From Symbiodinium natans (lineage: Eukaryota > Sar > Dinophyceae > Suessiales > Symbiodiniaceae): a stretch of 64,000 bases of DNA. The stretch is from positions 1,016,001-1,080,000 of the forward strand of contig CAJNDS010002501.1 of assembly GCA_905221605.1 (NCBI GenBank), read 5' to 3'. The stretch's first letter is position 1, and the number at the start of each line of letters is the position of its first letter. The notes below the pieces were generated by a model. The model was not told where the DNA came from and searched no databases. It saw only the letters and a program-made list of their open reading frames with translations. Made by a program: the position numbers and the translations under genes. This document shows positions 9,361 to 18,883 of the stretch, piece by piece.

Positions 9361-9850
9361 ACCTTGCCCAGTAAAAAGTAACCTGCCCAGTAAAACATGA
9401 CCTTGCCCAGTAAACAAATGACCTTGCCCACTAAAAAAAACTCACCTTGCCCAGTAGAAAAATGACCTTGCCCAGTAAACGAGTTACTGGGCAAGGTCAT
9501 TTTTTACTGGGCAAGGTCGTTTTTTGGACCGAACGACCTTGCCCAGTAAAAATGACCTTGCCCAGTACAAGAATGACCTTGCCCAGTGAAACAATCACCT
9601 TGCCAAGTAAAAAACCGACCTTGCCCAGTAGAGAATTACCTTGCCCAGTAAATTTATGACCTTGCCCAGTAAAAAAACACTTTGCCCAGTAAAACAAATT
9701 ACCTTGGCCAGTAAAAGAGGTACTGGGCAAGGTCACTTTTTTTTACTGGGCAAGGTCATTTTTCTGGGCAGGGTCACATTTTACTGGGTAAGGTCGTTTT
9801 TTGGACCGAACGACCTTTCCCAGTAAAAAAAGACCTTGCCCAGAAACTCC
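9361..9850. repeat. array of ~22 short units (ACCTTGCCCAGTAAA) in both orientations
   Basis: The 15-bp core ACCTTGCCCAGTAAA or its reverse complement occurs about 22 times, spaced mostly 20-22 bp. Most units point one way; inverted pairs occur near 9485-9520 and 9720-9795. Two copies of a longer palindrome (GGTCGTTTTTTGGACCGAAC then GACC) mark orientation switches. There is no telomere repeat inside. It is not a CRISPR array: the linkers are only 5-7 bp and low in complexity. Confidence 0.9.
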
Positions 9851-10600
9851 ATTAACATTTTTAATATATATGAACGAGAGGTTTAGGGTTTAGGGTTTAG
9901 GGTTTCACCCTCGCACCTTCGGAGCCTTTTAGGGTTTAGGGTTTGGGGTTAAGGGTTGAGGGTTTAGGGTTTAGGGTCTCTTGACGCTTGACATGTTCCT
10001 AGACTTTGCTTGAAGATCTAGGTACGCCCTTGGGATATCTCCCTTATTGGGCTTAAGAGGATCATACTCAGGAATATGTTTTCAGAGGGTTTTAAAGGCC
10101 CTCCTAGAGATAGGTCTGACTCTCTTCATGGCTGAGGGTTCAACCTCTGGTTCATAACGTCCTGGATTTTTGCATTTGTGTTTTAAGTTTAGGGCACGGG
10201 CTTGGTGATGGAGCCCAAGCTGTTCAAACTCTGGGATTCCAGTATGATTGCTGTTTAAAAGCCAAAGGTCTTTAGGGCCTCACCTCACCTAAGTCTCCAC
10301 AAGGCCCATACTAGGCCCCTTGGATATCCTATACTTCCCAAAGAAGCCTAAACTCTCTAAACTCCCGAAACTCCCTAAGCCTTGCACCCCTGAAAGCACG
10401 TTGGCTTGACAGCCCGCTCAGGAGGGACAGGACTGGATCTCACTGGAGGATTCTCTGTTCAACATTGACCTGCTGGGCAGTCTAGGCGGCTTCCACGAGC
10501 CAAGCATGCAACTTCGCAGGTTCTGACATCCCATAAACGTCATGATATCATGGTCGTTTTTGAGGTTCCGACTCAGCCGCACAACCTAGACCATTCCCGA
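9851..10600. other. telomere-like patches, then unique DNA; no gene seen
   Basis: Short TTTAGGG patches at 9880-9980. A dispersed-repeat copy (family D) lies at about 10026-10115. The rest is unique with scattered pyrimidine-rich segments. No convincing coding frame. Confidence 0.5.
10026..10115. repeat. dispersed repeat family D, copy 1
   Basis: It shares an ordered set of words with 55695-55800: CCCTTGGG, TCCCTTAT, AAGAGGATCA, CAGGA, AGGGTTTTAA (GGGTGTTAA in copy 2) and TCCTAG. Similarity is loose, roughly 65-70 percent by eye, so this is an old relic. No terminal repeats could be fixed. Confidence 0.45.
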
Positions 10601-10610
10601 AGCCCCATAA

Positions 10611-10931
10611 GTGGCTAGCTTTTTGGGAATCTACAAGCCCGTGCTTGGAAATCCTAGCACTGTCTCGCCTGAGAAGGCCAATCTGCTGTGGACCGGGTCA
10701 AGCAGCAGCCCAAACATGACGATGCGGAGTGCCACTCAGCTGATACGGTCACTCATTGTTCGATTCGGGTGGGTTATTCGAGGCTTTGAATATCAGACGA
10801 TTATGAGTCGTGCATTAGTCTACTTGGGTATGATGAGAGTGCCATACCAATATACTTTTGCTGCCATAAGTATTTCTTACATGGTTCTACTTATTATGTC
10901 TATAAGAACAGAATTTCTCAGAATGTATTAA
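10611..10931 (+). CDS. open frame of unknown status
   Basis: A 106-codon frame in telomere-free DNA. The C-terminal third (TFAAISISYMVLLIMSIRTE) is hydrophobic and could be one membrane segment. The surrounding 10.9-11.1 kb is AT-rich. There is no recognisable family and no splice evidence. Confidence 0.25.
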   Translation: MASFLGIYKPVLGNPSTVSPEKANLLWTGSSSSPNMTMRSATQLIRSLIVRFGWVIRGFEYQTIMSRALVYLGMMRVPYQYTFAAISISYMVLLIMSIRTEFLRMY

Positions 10932-11403
10932 ATTTGGAATCATAACATGCATTTTGAAGAGAACACCGAACCATTGAAGTAATGAAACAATAACATGATA
11001 TTTCCAGAATATCATATACAATAAAATATTCATATATCAATATAATACAATAGTAAAATGATACAATTTTTGCCGCAGAATCTAGCAGTGTATTCTTGCA
11101 GCCTTTCCTCTGAAGCTCACTCAATAGTTAAAGGTTGTTGAACAGGTCTAGAGTCCAGAGACGGGGCGGCAGGCAAGGAAAGACACGATACACGGTCGCG
11201 CCATGAGCGGCTAAGGCGATTCTATATAGCAACGATTGTCATGCACTAGCTTGAAGCTTGAAGCTACAGATTCTCTGAGATTCAAGCACTGAACCCTTCG
11301 AGGTCTGTTGTCCTTCATGTGTACGGGCGGAAGACGCCCGGCCGCAGTTCTTTGGAGATGGGTTTGCAGCCTCATCGTGTAGTCCTCCAATCATTACACC
11401 TCT

Positions 11404-11679
11404 GTAATGTCAGTTCGGTCATTTTGGGGGTGCTCGCAATTACAAGGCCGCTTTGTGCCAGGTACCCAAAGGAGCCCTAATTTCGCGAACCTACCAGATG
11501 GACCAAACCCTGGATTCGGCTGGTTGCTGCTTCGTACCCAGCGTCACAGGAGAGGCGTAGAGGGCACAGCTCACTTCATGTCCCCGAACTTGAACATAGA
11601 AGATGATCCTCAACCACTGCTGCTAGAAAGTTCGCAGAGCAGCACCGAGCTGCCAGCCTCCGAACTGGGAGTGGACCAA
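11404..11679 (+). CDS. likely penultimate exon, unknown protein
   Basis: An uninterrupted plus frame in repeat-free DNA, including PNLNIEDDPQPLLLESSQSS and TELPASELGVDQ. It ends in phase 0 at a classical donor, CAA|GTGAGT, at 11680. The next exon (11838-11942) starts in phase 0 after CTCAG, so the two join without a frameshift. The N-terminal limit is not certain: an upstream acceptor near 11400 or an initiating ATG at 11407 are both possible. Confidence 0.55.
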
Positions 11680-11837
11680 GTGAGTATATGCAACAGGGTA
11701 TGTATTACTGTTTCTGGTGAGTGTAGATGAGGTTCCCTCCTTAATATTGGTGAGTGTATATCTTGGGTGTCTTTTTGGGTGGATACAAGGAATCTTAGCC
11801 CTTACGTCATCTGAACCTTATTCGCATAGGTTCTCAG

Positions 11838-11942
11838 ACGTCTCTGCAAGCAGGCCAGCGGCTGAAGATTGCCAGAGTGACCCACCGCATGATGCTGCAC
11901 GAGTTCCGCTGCTCGGCTGCCAGGACCTGCCACACTCTTTGA
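11838..11942 (+). CDS. likely terminal exon of the 11.4-kb gene
   Basis: After the acceptor TTCTCAG the frame reads TSLQAGQRLKIARVTHRMML then HEFRCSAARTCHTL and stops with TGA at 11940. It joins in phase 0 to the exon ending at 11679; the intron would be 158 nt with GTGAGT...CTCAG ends. The peptide is basic with a Cys-containing tail. No domain recognised. Confidence 0.55.
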   Translation, partial: TSLQAGQRLKIARVTHRMMLHEFRCSAARTCHTL

Positions 11943-12158
11943 AACACTAATGGTATTCCCTTAGGGTCCCTTTAGAATTATACCATAGTATCCCCCAAAA
12001 CCCTATTTTAATTACTCAGGCATTTTTTTTCGGTGTTGGGGGGGGGGGGCGCATTTTGTTCTTGAGCTGCAAGCCTCAAGCAGCCATTTGGAATCAATGC
12101 TCTTGAAAGGGCAGATGTCAGGTCACCGAGGTGGCGAGGCGTCTTGTGCTCTTTTTTT

Positions 12159-12233
12159 GGGGGGTGGGGGGGGGGGGGGGGGGGGGGGGGGGGTGGGGGG
12201 GCGGGGGGGGGGGGGTCGGTGGGTGGTTGGGGT

Positions 12234-12268
<35 letters not shown>

Positions 12269-12342
12269 GGTGGGGGGGGGGGGGGGGGTGGGTGGGGGGT
12301 GGGGGGGGGGGGGGGGGGGGGGGGTTGGGGGTGGGTGCGGGT
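12159..12342. repeat. G-rich tract with T interruptions
   Basis: About 180 bp of G runs broken by single Ts, enough for many potential G-quadruplexes. Long frames here (poly-Gly, poly-Pro) are artefacts. The exact length may be unreliable because such tracts assemble poorly. Confidence 0.9.
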
Positions 12343-13000
12343 GGGGCGTTGTTTGGGGGTTTTGGGGGTTGTAGGGGTTTCTAGCATTCGGATTTAAAGG
12401 GCCTAGGGGCTTCTTCTCGCCCCCAAGCCTGGGATTCCCTAAGCCCTTACATAAAACAGTGAAATCCCTTAAAGCACTAAGCCCTTTCAAGGTTAGATGA
12501 GGTGATAAAGAGGACCTTTGCGCAGATTGGGCAGTCAGGCAATGCTTGGTATATTCTCTCTCGTGGGCCCTTCCGTACATGCTTGACTGGATCGCAACAA
12601 GTATGTCAGTATGTATGATTGTTCAATCTGCTTATTCATGGATAGAGGTAGATCGATGTTCAGCAAAGAGGTGAGTGTTCTCGGGCTGCTTGGGTTTCTG
12701 AAGCCCCGAAGCTGCCCAGGCTTCTACGCAGAGGTCTGTGGCCTCAAGGAGCCGCCACCCCCCAAAGATTGCAAGCGCACATCGCGAATCAGCCTCTGCC
12801 TTGATCTGTTCCGAAATTCGGGGTGCCTTATTGGGGGGTCCTTATTATAAGCGAATCCGACTATTTGGGAGTCTATTTTGGGGGTCCCCTGTTTTCGGAA
12901 AACGCCATCTGCTGGGCCTGTCGACGGCTTTCTCAAGATCCAATCTCACTCAGCTCGAGAGCCGAGCCGAGCACCCTAACCCCTAAAACCTTCTCAAACC
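12343..13000. other. unique DNA with a family B repeat; no firm gene
   Basis: Several overlapping frames of 60-80 codons exist on both strands, none clearly favoured. A family B element lies at about 12812-12900. Telomere-like units resume after 12970. Confidence 0.45.
12812..12900. mobile_element. family B dispersed element
   Basis: GGGGTGCCTTATTGGGG, GGTCCTTATTATAAG and CGAATCC match, in reverse orientation, the copies at 33833 and 53113 (GGGGTGCCTTCTTGGGGTCC...GGGAATCC). No coding capacity. Confidence 0.5.
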
Positions 13001-13004
13001 CTAT

Positions 13005-13141
13005 AGGTTTAGGGTTTAGGGTTTAGGGTTTAGGGTTTAGGGTTTAGGGTTTAGGGTTTAGGGTTTAGGGTTTAGGGTTTAGGGTTTAGGGTTTAGGGTT
13101 TATTAGGGTTTAGGGTTTAGGGTTTAGGGTTTAGGGTTTAG
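13005..13141. repeat. long TTTAGGG array
   Basis: About 19 units, near perfect, with one TTTATTAGGG interruption at about 13101. It lies far from any sequence end in the window, so it is interstitial. Confidence 0.95.
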
Positions 13142-13640
13142 TATACTACCCTAAACCCCCTGAAGCCCCTAAACCCCCCCCCCCCCCCCGCCCCCAAGCC
13201 CCAAACCCCCTCAACACCAAACCCCAAACCCTAAACCCATCCCAACCCCCCAACAAGCCTACAGCACCTGGTCACCTCTGCAGGGTGGGCCGCCGAGGGT
13301 CCTCCAGAACCTGCGCCTCGGTTTTTTTGTTCACCTTCTCTGGGCAAGATCTCTTCGTTTTTGAGGGGATGTGGGGTTTAGGATTTAGGGTTTTTGGGGT
13401 CTTTAGGGTTTTTAGGGTTGTTAAGGTTGTTAGGGTAGTTAGGGAAATAGGGTTTTTGAGTTTGGATGAGTGTGTTGGGGTGTAAGGTCTAGGGTTTAGG
13501 AGTTAAGGTTCAGGGCTTAGGGTCTAGGGTTGAGGTTTGGGGTTTAGGGTTCAGGGTTTATAGGGTTTGGGGCAGTTTTTGCAGTTTTTGCAACATTTAG
13601 GGTGGCGGGGGGGGGGGGGGGGGGGTGCGGAGGGGCGTTT
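13142..13640. other. telomere-variant DNA and C/G tracts
   Basis: Degenerate CCCTAAAC with a C run, then TTTAGGG/TTAGGGTTG variants from 13370 and a G run at about 13609-13626. One small unique island at 13283-13365 could hold an exon but no frame is convincing. Confidence 0.5.
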
Positions 13641-13642
13641 GG

Positions 13643-13694
13643 TTCTTGGGCACGTCTGGTGCTCGCAGCATGTCAACCCTAAGTACCTGTATAG
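13643..13694 (+). CDS. possible small exon
   Basis: The plus frame reads HVWCSQHVNPKYLYR, natural looking and free of repeats, between G-rich DNA and a TTTAGGG array. Possibly an exon of the same gene as 13828-13937. Splice sites not fixed. Confidence 0.3.
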
Positions 13695-13827
13695 GTTTAG
13701 GGTTTAGGGTTTAGGGTTTAGGGTTTAGGGTTTAGGGTTTAGGGTTTTCGGGCTTAGAGCTTAGGGTTTAGGGTTTAGGGTTCAGGGTTTAGAGCCAAGG
13801 GTTTAGGGTGTAGGGTTTAGGGCGCGC

Positions 13828-13937
13828 AGAACAGCGACGCTTGAAGCAAGGCGCTGCTTCTGGCCAGCAGCTGTGGTCGGTCAGCAACCTGACAGACAGT
13901 GTTATGGGATACACGCTAATTAAAACAGCCCTTGAGG
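13828..13937 (+). CDS. likely internal exon, unknown protein
   Basis: The plus frame reads EQRRLKQGAASGQQLWSVSN then LTDSVMGYTLIKTALEGV, a strong non-repetitive coding signal. It is flanked upstream by a TTTAGGG array and downstream by an 85-base G run. It may belong to the gene ending at 15870. No family recognised. Confidence 0.45.
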
Positions 13938-13954
13938 GGGTGCGGGTTGCTGTA

Positions 13955-14039
<85 letters not shown>
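13955..14039. repeat. uninterrupted 85-base poly-G tract
   Basis: A pure G run on the plus strand. Such runs are rare and hard to sequence. It sits about 18 bp after the exon candidate at 13828-13937, so it would lie at the start of an intron. Confidence 0.95.
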
Positions 14040-14040
<1 letters not shown>

Positions 14041-14337
14041 ATGCAATTTGGCTTCATAGGGACAATTTGGCTTCATAACTGTTTGGGGTTTTGTTGGGGT
14101 TTTAGGGGCTTTCGGTTGAGGGCTTTAAGGGCTGCGGGTTTAGGCCTTACAGCTTAGGCCAGACAAGTTCCGATCCTGCCAGGGTTTCGTGTTTTAGGCT
14201 TGCCCTCTTGCTGTTAACAGACTCAGACATTTTGGGCAGACGAAACCCCAAACCCTAAACCACAGCCCTGTGCCCCAAACCTTAAACCCCGAACCCCAAA
14301 CCCCTAAAGCCACCAGCCCCAGGTTAAGTCTTGCCCT

Positions 14338-14418
14338 GGGCCTGGGCGGCTGCGCTGTGGTGGCCACGACCGCAGAACCCTCGGAACTCCGCAGCCTGGC
14401 GCCCTCTCGGCACAAGGG
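14338..14418 (+). CDS. possible internal exon
   Basis: After GGTTAAG the plus frame reads LALGLGGCAVVATTAEPSEL then RSLAPSRH with no stop. The segment is bracketed by CCCTAAAC-like DNA upstream and TTTAGGG-like DNA downstream. Tentatively grouped with the 15.3-15.87 kb gene. Confidence 0.35.
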
Positions 14419-14519
14419 GTCTTTGGGGTTAGGGTTTGGGGTGCAGGTGTCTTTGGGGTTTAGGTTTAAGGTTTACGGGTTTGCGGTTTGGTGTGGGCTT
14501 GGGTTTTTTGTTTGGGGGC

Positions 14520-15000
14520 GGGGGGGGGGGGGGGGGGGGGGTGGGTTAGGGTATGCTTAGGGCCTTAGGGCTTTAGGATATTCAGGATGGAGATTGAGAG
14601 GTTCTTTGGGGCTTTAAACGTTTTACGGTGCATTTGGGGATAGGGCCTGCAGGCGTCTAGGGTATCAAGGGGTGTGAAGAGTTGCTAGGGCTGTAGGACT
14701 GAAGCATTTGACCTTGAGGTATTTGGGCACAAGAGTCTTGAGAGCTTCAAGGCATTTATGATGCTTATGGTCTTTTGAGGCATTTGGGTTTTCAGGGTCT
14801 GTAAGGATTTCGGGCTTGAGGCTAACGGTGAAGGCATTTGAGACTTGTAGGACATGTCCGGCCTCATTAGGGTTGTGGATGTTCAGAGCTTCAAGTTCGG
14901 GTCTTTAGGGACAGGGCTTTCAGGGCTTTTGGGTTTTGTCGGAAGCACAGGACTTTGGCTTAGGGACATGGGGCTTTGAAGCTTTCGGGCGCTTGTTTGG
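14520..15000. other. G-rich, low-information stretch
   Basis: A G run at 14518-14540, then about 450 bp rich in TTTAGG and AGGGCTTT words with no open frame that I trust. A minus frame of 60 codons exists but consists largely of repeat-like Ser/Pro/Lys runs. Confidence 0.5.
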
Positions 15001-15177
15001 GTCCACGGTATCGCTGGTGCCATGGAAGGCCCCGCCGTTCAAGGCTGTTTACTGACCAATCTGAAACGCAAAAGAAGCGTGTCTGTGCCCAAAGCCTCCC
15101 TAAACCCTAAACTCTAAACCCTCGTCTGTAAACACGTGAGTCCCACAGGCCACATGTACTAAATGTTGAATATACGC

Positions 15178-15240
15178 CAAATCCTTCTTGTAGGAACCCC
15201 CAAAAAAGGTACCCCGGCACCCCTATTTTCATACATGTAA
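15178..15240. mobile_element. family B dispersed element
   Basis: AAATCCTTCTTGTAGG, AACCCCCAAAAAAGGTACCC, then CCCCTATTTTC. Resembles 52190 most. Confidence 0.5.
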
Positions 15241-15301
15241 ACCCTAAACCCTAAACCCTAAACCCTGAACCCTGAACCCTGGTCTTTAAACAAATTGTAA
15301 G

Positions 15302-15406
15302 TCCATACGGAATGTAAAGGTGCAGTCGGAGCAGATTGATGTCGTGGGCTTGGTGCCGGATCAGCTCAGGCTGTTGGCCGAGGACTCCTTCACCTGGGGC
15401 CTGGGG
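15302..15406 (+). CDS. internal exon of a three-exon gene end, unknown protein
   Basis: The frame reads SIRNVKVQSEQIDVVGLVPD then QLRLLAEDSFTWGLG. It starts in phase 0 after ATTGTAAG and ends in phase 0 at GGG|GTGTAG. The following intron (15407-15537) has TTTAGGG units in its 5' part and CCCTAAA units in its 3' part. It joins in frame to 15538-15600 and then to 15748-15870. The Val/Leu pattern suggests a beta-alpha fold, but no family is recognised. Confidence 0.6.
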
Positions 15407-15537
15407 GTGTAGAGGGTTTAGGGTTTAGGCGTTTGGGACGGAACCCTAAATCCTCAACCCTAACCCTCAACCCTAAACCCTCAACCCTAAACCCTAAGCC
15501 CTCTTAAGTCGCCACACCTCAAAAATTAAGCAAGCAG

Positions 15538-15600
15538 TCTTTTGTCGCCTGGTCCAGAGGATCCGAAGACACAGTCTCTTGGCTCAGAAGTCTGTCCCCT
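15538..15600 (+). CDS. internal exon (21 codons) of the same gene
   Basis: After the acceptor AAGCAG the frame reads SFVAWSRGSEDTVSWLRSLS then P and meets the donor GTGTTA at 15601, phase 0 at both ends. The downstream intron is almost pure TTTAGGG variants in its 5' half. Confidence 0.55.
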
Positions 15601-15747
15601 GTGTTAGGGTTTAGGGTTTAGGATTTAGGGTTTAGGGTTTAGGGTTAGGGTCTGGGGTTCTAGCCTTCAGGGTTTAGGCTTCTGCCGCTCTGCGTTTGCT
15701 TCCTCCAACAAGCTCTGACCCGGCAAGTTTGCTTCCTGCCTCTACAG

Positions 15748-15870
15748 AGGTGTCTTTGTTCCTTCTCAAATCGGCCAGTAACTCTGAAGGCCAACGCTGG
15801 AACTGGAGATCCCTACCCGTGGTCCAGAATCCCAGGCTACAAGTTCATTGTCTTGGCTCCTAAACTTTAA
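15748..15870 (+). CDS. terminal exon with stop, same gene
   Basis: After the acceptor CTCTACAG the frame reads RCLCSFSNRPVTLKANAGTG then DPYPWSRIPGYKFIVLAPKL and ends at TAA (15868-15870). Three exons in the same phase with a natural stop make this one of the better supported genes here. Function unknown. Confidence 0.6.
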   Translation, partial: RCLCSFSNRPVTLKANAGTGDPYPWSRIPGYKFIVLAPKL

Positions 15871-15987
15871 ACCCGGCGACAAAGCCCTAAACTCATGCGT
15901 CTTTCATCCGCTTCATTCGTTCACTCCTTCCAGGTCAGTTCTTAGCAATCATTTTGCCACAGTTATGTTCAGGCACTTTAAGTGTAA

Positions 15988-17330
15988 ATGAGCGACTCCA
16001 ATCAACGAGCGCGCGGATGTAGTTATAGAGCGAACAAGTTCCATTGTGCATTAAAGAAACATTTCTGTTGTGCGCACAAGACAACGTGCTATTCAAGCCA
16101 CGCAAGCTTCACATCTCTAGCTGGAACGGGCACCAACCCAGCCCTCAACAAAGGCGCTTCCTCACACCGCAATCCACAGCCCTAAGGGGGCATGGAATGC
16201 TGGTCATGGCTTTACTTGGGGTCGATCTAAGTTCTTTGCCCCCTGTGGCACCCGCGACCATGGGAGACGAAGATTGACAACAAAAACTGGAAAGGTCGCA
16301 CAAGCCCCATAGCCAGGAATCATAATCTTACCAAGGCTCCCTTCCTTGCGTCTCGTGATCACTTGGGCCGAGCGGCTGCCCCCTGCGCTGGCTGCTCAGC
16401 TCGACAAGGGGCTCGAATGCGACAGAGAGGAGCCTGGATGCTTTTAAGCCACCAATACGATGCCCTAGTTAAATAAAGAAATTCGTGTAAGTATACTTCT
16501 ACACACAACAATATATGTTGGCTACCTGTGTGTGCAAATACATATACACGTGCTCATTTTGTTATTTAGTTGCTCATGCAGGTACACACATGTATATATT
16601 TATATATACATCTACATATATACACATATACATATATATATATATGTGTGTGTTTCTTGTACATTCAGAACTCTAGACTGCCCAACATCTCGCCCCTTGT
16701 CTTATGATAAGGGGTGAAGACTGCCCTCACAGACCCTTTCCTCCGGCGTAGTTCACAGCTTGTGGCCTCAGGTTCAGACACTGAGGGTCCATATACTTCA
16801 TTAGTACGTACTTGGGCCCAGAGTCTCTATGGGAGGTTCTTTAAGGCCCCTTTAGGGATAGGCTTAGGGTTTAGGGCTCAGAGGCAGGAGGTTTGGGGTT
16901 CAATGTTGGACCCGCATTAGTCGGCCTCCCCCGACTTGAAAACCGACGCCTTGGCCTGGCTTCATTTCCAAGACCCTGAAAGCTCTGAATCCTAACAGGC
17001 ACGAAATCAAGAAATCCCTTCAAAAAATCCGGCAACGGTGGTGGTTTGGGAGCCAGCCTGACCTCCTACACTGAGGACCCGCTTTAATTCCCGAGCCCCG
17101 GGGCCTCCAAATTTCAATGCCTCGGCCTCTTAACTTAAAGGCCGAAGCTTTCGAATCATATGGGTCTGGAATGCCGCCTTAGATTTCTAAGCCCTGGCCT
17201 CTTGGGTTGAAGGCGAAGCTCATGAAATCCTAAGGCCACAGGGCGCAACCTGAAGACCGATCAATGTCATAGCGAACCCCCAAGCCCTTCCGAATTGCTG
17301 TCGAAAAGCCAAAACACTACAGCCACTTGC
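15988..17330. other. sparse region with AT-rich microsatellite; weak exon candidates
   Basis: Contains overlapping plus frames at 15988-16277, a possible exon at about 16362-16437 (WAERLPPALAAQLDKGLECD) and a TA/TG microsatellite at about 16540-16650. The 16.9-17.3 kb part is unique with no clear frame. Confidence 0.4.
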
Positions 17331-17340
17331 AAAGGCTGAC

Positions 17341-17430
17341 CGCTGGCGCGGGCATCCGGCGAAGCTGATCGAACTTCTGATTGCCACGGAGCCTGCTGAC
17401 TGCAATCTGAAGCCTTCTAAGCCCCCAAGA
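17341..17430 (+). CDS. possible exon, weakly ankyrin-like
   Basis: The plus frame reads RWRGHPAKLIELLIATEPAD then CNLKP. The H-x2-KLIELLIA...ADCNLK pattern loosely resembles half of an ankyrin repeat (helix, then turn with D/N), but there is only one unit, so the assignment is a guess. The minus frame through the same bases looks less natural. Confidence 0.35.
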
Positions 17431-17549
17431 GTCCAGTTGCGCCTTGATTCTCGGGTTTAGGGCCCATGTGGGTATCAGAATTCGGTCTGTGCCCAACATC
17501 GAAGCCCTGAATTCCAAAGGCTCAAAAAGACCGACAGCTTCAATCAGAA

Positions 17550-17612
17550 GCATGTCCAGCTACGTCAGAGAAGAAGACGCCAGAGAAGAAGCCCAGGTAT
17601 TGGCTGTCCTTC
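17550..17612 (+). CDS. possible exon
   Basis: The plus frame reads SMSSYVREEDAREEAQ followed by GTATTG, a possible donor. Highly charged and repeat-free. It may continue the 17.34-17.43 kb exon. Not chained. Confidence 0.3.
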
Positions 17613-17814
17613 TATGGGCTTCCACTACAGCATCCCAAGGGTGAAGAGAGTGCCTCGAAAGCAGCAGACTTCAAAGCCAAGTCCTGCAACCATTCACTGG
17701 GTTTCCATGCGTAAGGCCCTCAATGACCAGTTCAGAATTTCCAAGAGCAACTGCACCCCAAAGTTGTTTGGTTTAGAATTTAAGGATACTTAAGGTGCTA
17801 GGAGGCAGAGGGTA

Positions 17815-17920
17815 CAGCCTTCTGCCAGGAACAGGAACGCCGCTCCTGCCAGCGGCTTCAGCCGTGAAGTTTGCGATTCTCGACGACTCGCTACAAGACT
17901 CCAATTCAGCCTCTTCAGGG
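17815..17920 (+). CDS. possible exon
   Basis: The plus frame reads LLPGTGTPLLPAASAVKFAI then LDDSLQDSNSASSG, bracketed by unique DNA and downstream telomere-like repeat. No family. Confidence 0.3.
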
Positions 17921-18587
17921 TTTAGGGCTTTGAGCCTTGAGGGGTTAACCCTAACCCTAAACCCTAAACCCTTGTAGGGATCTACATGTCTTCGAGCTAA
18001 GGGCCTGGTTGAGTCCTGTTGAGGGCTCGAAGCATTCCGCAAAGCCTCAAGTCGCCAGTCTTGTCGTGTTGGACCTTCTCGCTAGTCAGACCAAGCATTC
18101 GATCCAAGCAGGCCTGAAGCTGCGCTTAGGGTTTAGGGTTTGGGGGTTTGGGGTTTAGGGTTTGGGGTTTAGGCTTTGCTGGAAGCCCTTGTTTGTGCGA
18201 CCTCTACAAGCAGAGCTTTACCAGTATCCATCTGCCAACAGCCTCATGGCTCATGCGGCAGTTGACACGCCGCTGGCTTTCGATCGCGCACGTTCTGTGA
18301 TGCCCCGGTCCTCATATGCGTGATGCATGCATACATTATGACATTTGTTGAGATGTGGAACGCCCTGAGTCCTGAGCTCCAGGGAGGTGTCGGATGAGCT
18401 CCCAAAGGGCCTTGCCAAGTGGAAAGCACTGTAGGTGTCCAAGATCTTGGGTCTCATCTCGCCCCAAAAACGACCCAACACCTTAATTCTAAACCCTAAA
18501 CCCGAAACCCGAGACCCAAAAAACCTAAAACCCTAAACCCTAACCTCTAAACTGTCTAAGCCCTTCAAAGAGCAAGCTCTTCCACAG

Positions 18588-18720
18588 ATGACCCTTCAGG
18601 CTTACACCGGTCCAAGTTGGCCAAGCCGCTTAGCTCCCAGACTTGCTGTCGTTGATAAAGATTCTTCAGGGTCTGGTGCCTCTGGACTGAGAGTTGCAAA
18701 GAGCATGTGGAGAGCAGGGT
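18588..18720 (+). CDS. possible exon
   Basis: An open plus frame (QAYTGPSWPSRLAPRLAVVD then KDSSGSGASGLRVAKSMWRA) between CCCTAAAC-like DNA and a TTTAG-rich segment. Composition is natural, ends unknown. Confidence 0.3.
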
Positions 18721-18883
18721 TTAGACTTAGGGTTCCTATGATGAGATATAGGACTTGCAAGTTACGGGTGAGCCCATCTCGGGTTTAGGGTTTGGGGCAC
18801 GGGGAAAACATTAGATAAGAAACGGGCGTTCATCGGATTGGACCCTGGGCATTTCTTGTTGGGCATGTCGGGAAACAAGAAAT

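Noticed and set aside
9447-9736. Open frames with repeated TLPSK or LLGKV peptides
   Set aside because: They are translations of the 21-bp array in both orientations and have no independent support.
9361-9850. CRISPR array
   Set aside because: Linkers are 5-7 bp, units occur in both orientations, there are no spacers of uniform length and the setting is eukaryotic.
12008-12580. 190-codon Pro-rich minus frame and Gly-rich plus frames
   Set aside because: Produced by the G-rich tract; no coding signal outside the repeat.
13005-13141. True chromosome end
   Set aside because: Unique sequence and genes continue on both sides, and arrays of both orientations occur throughout, so these are interstitial repeats.
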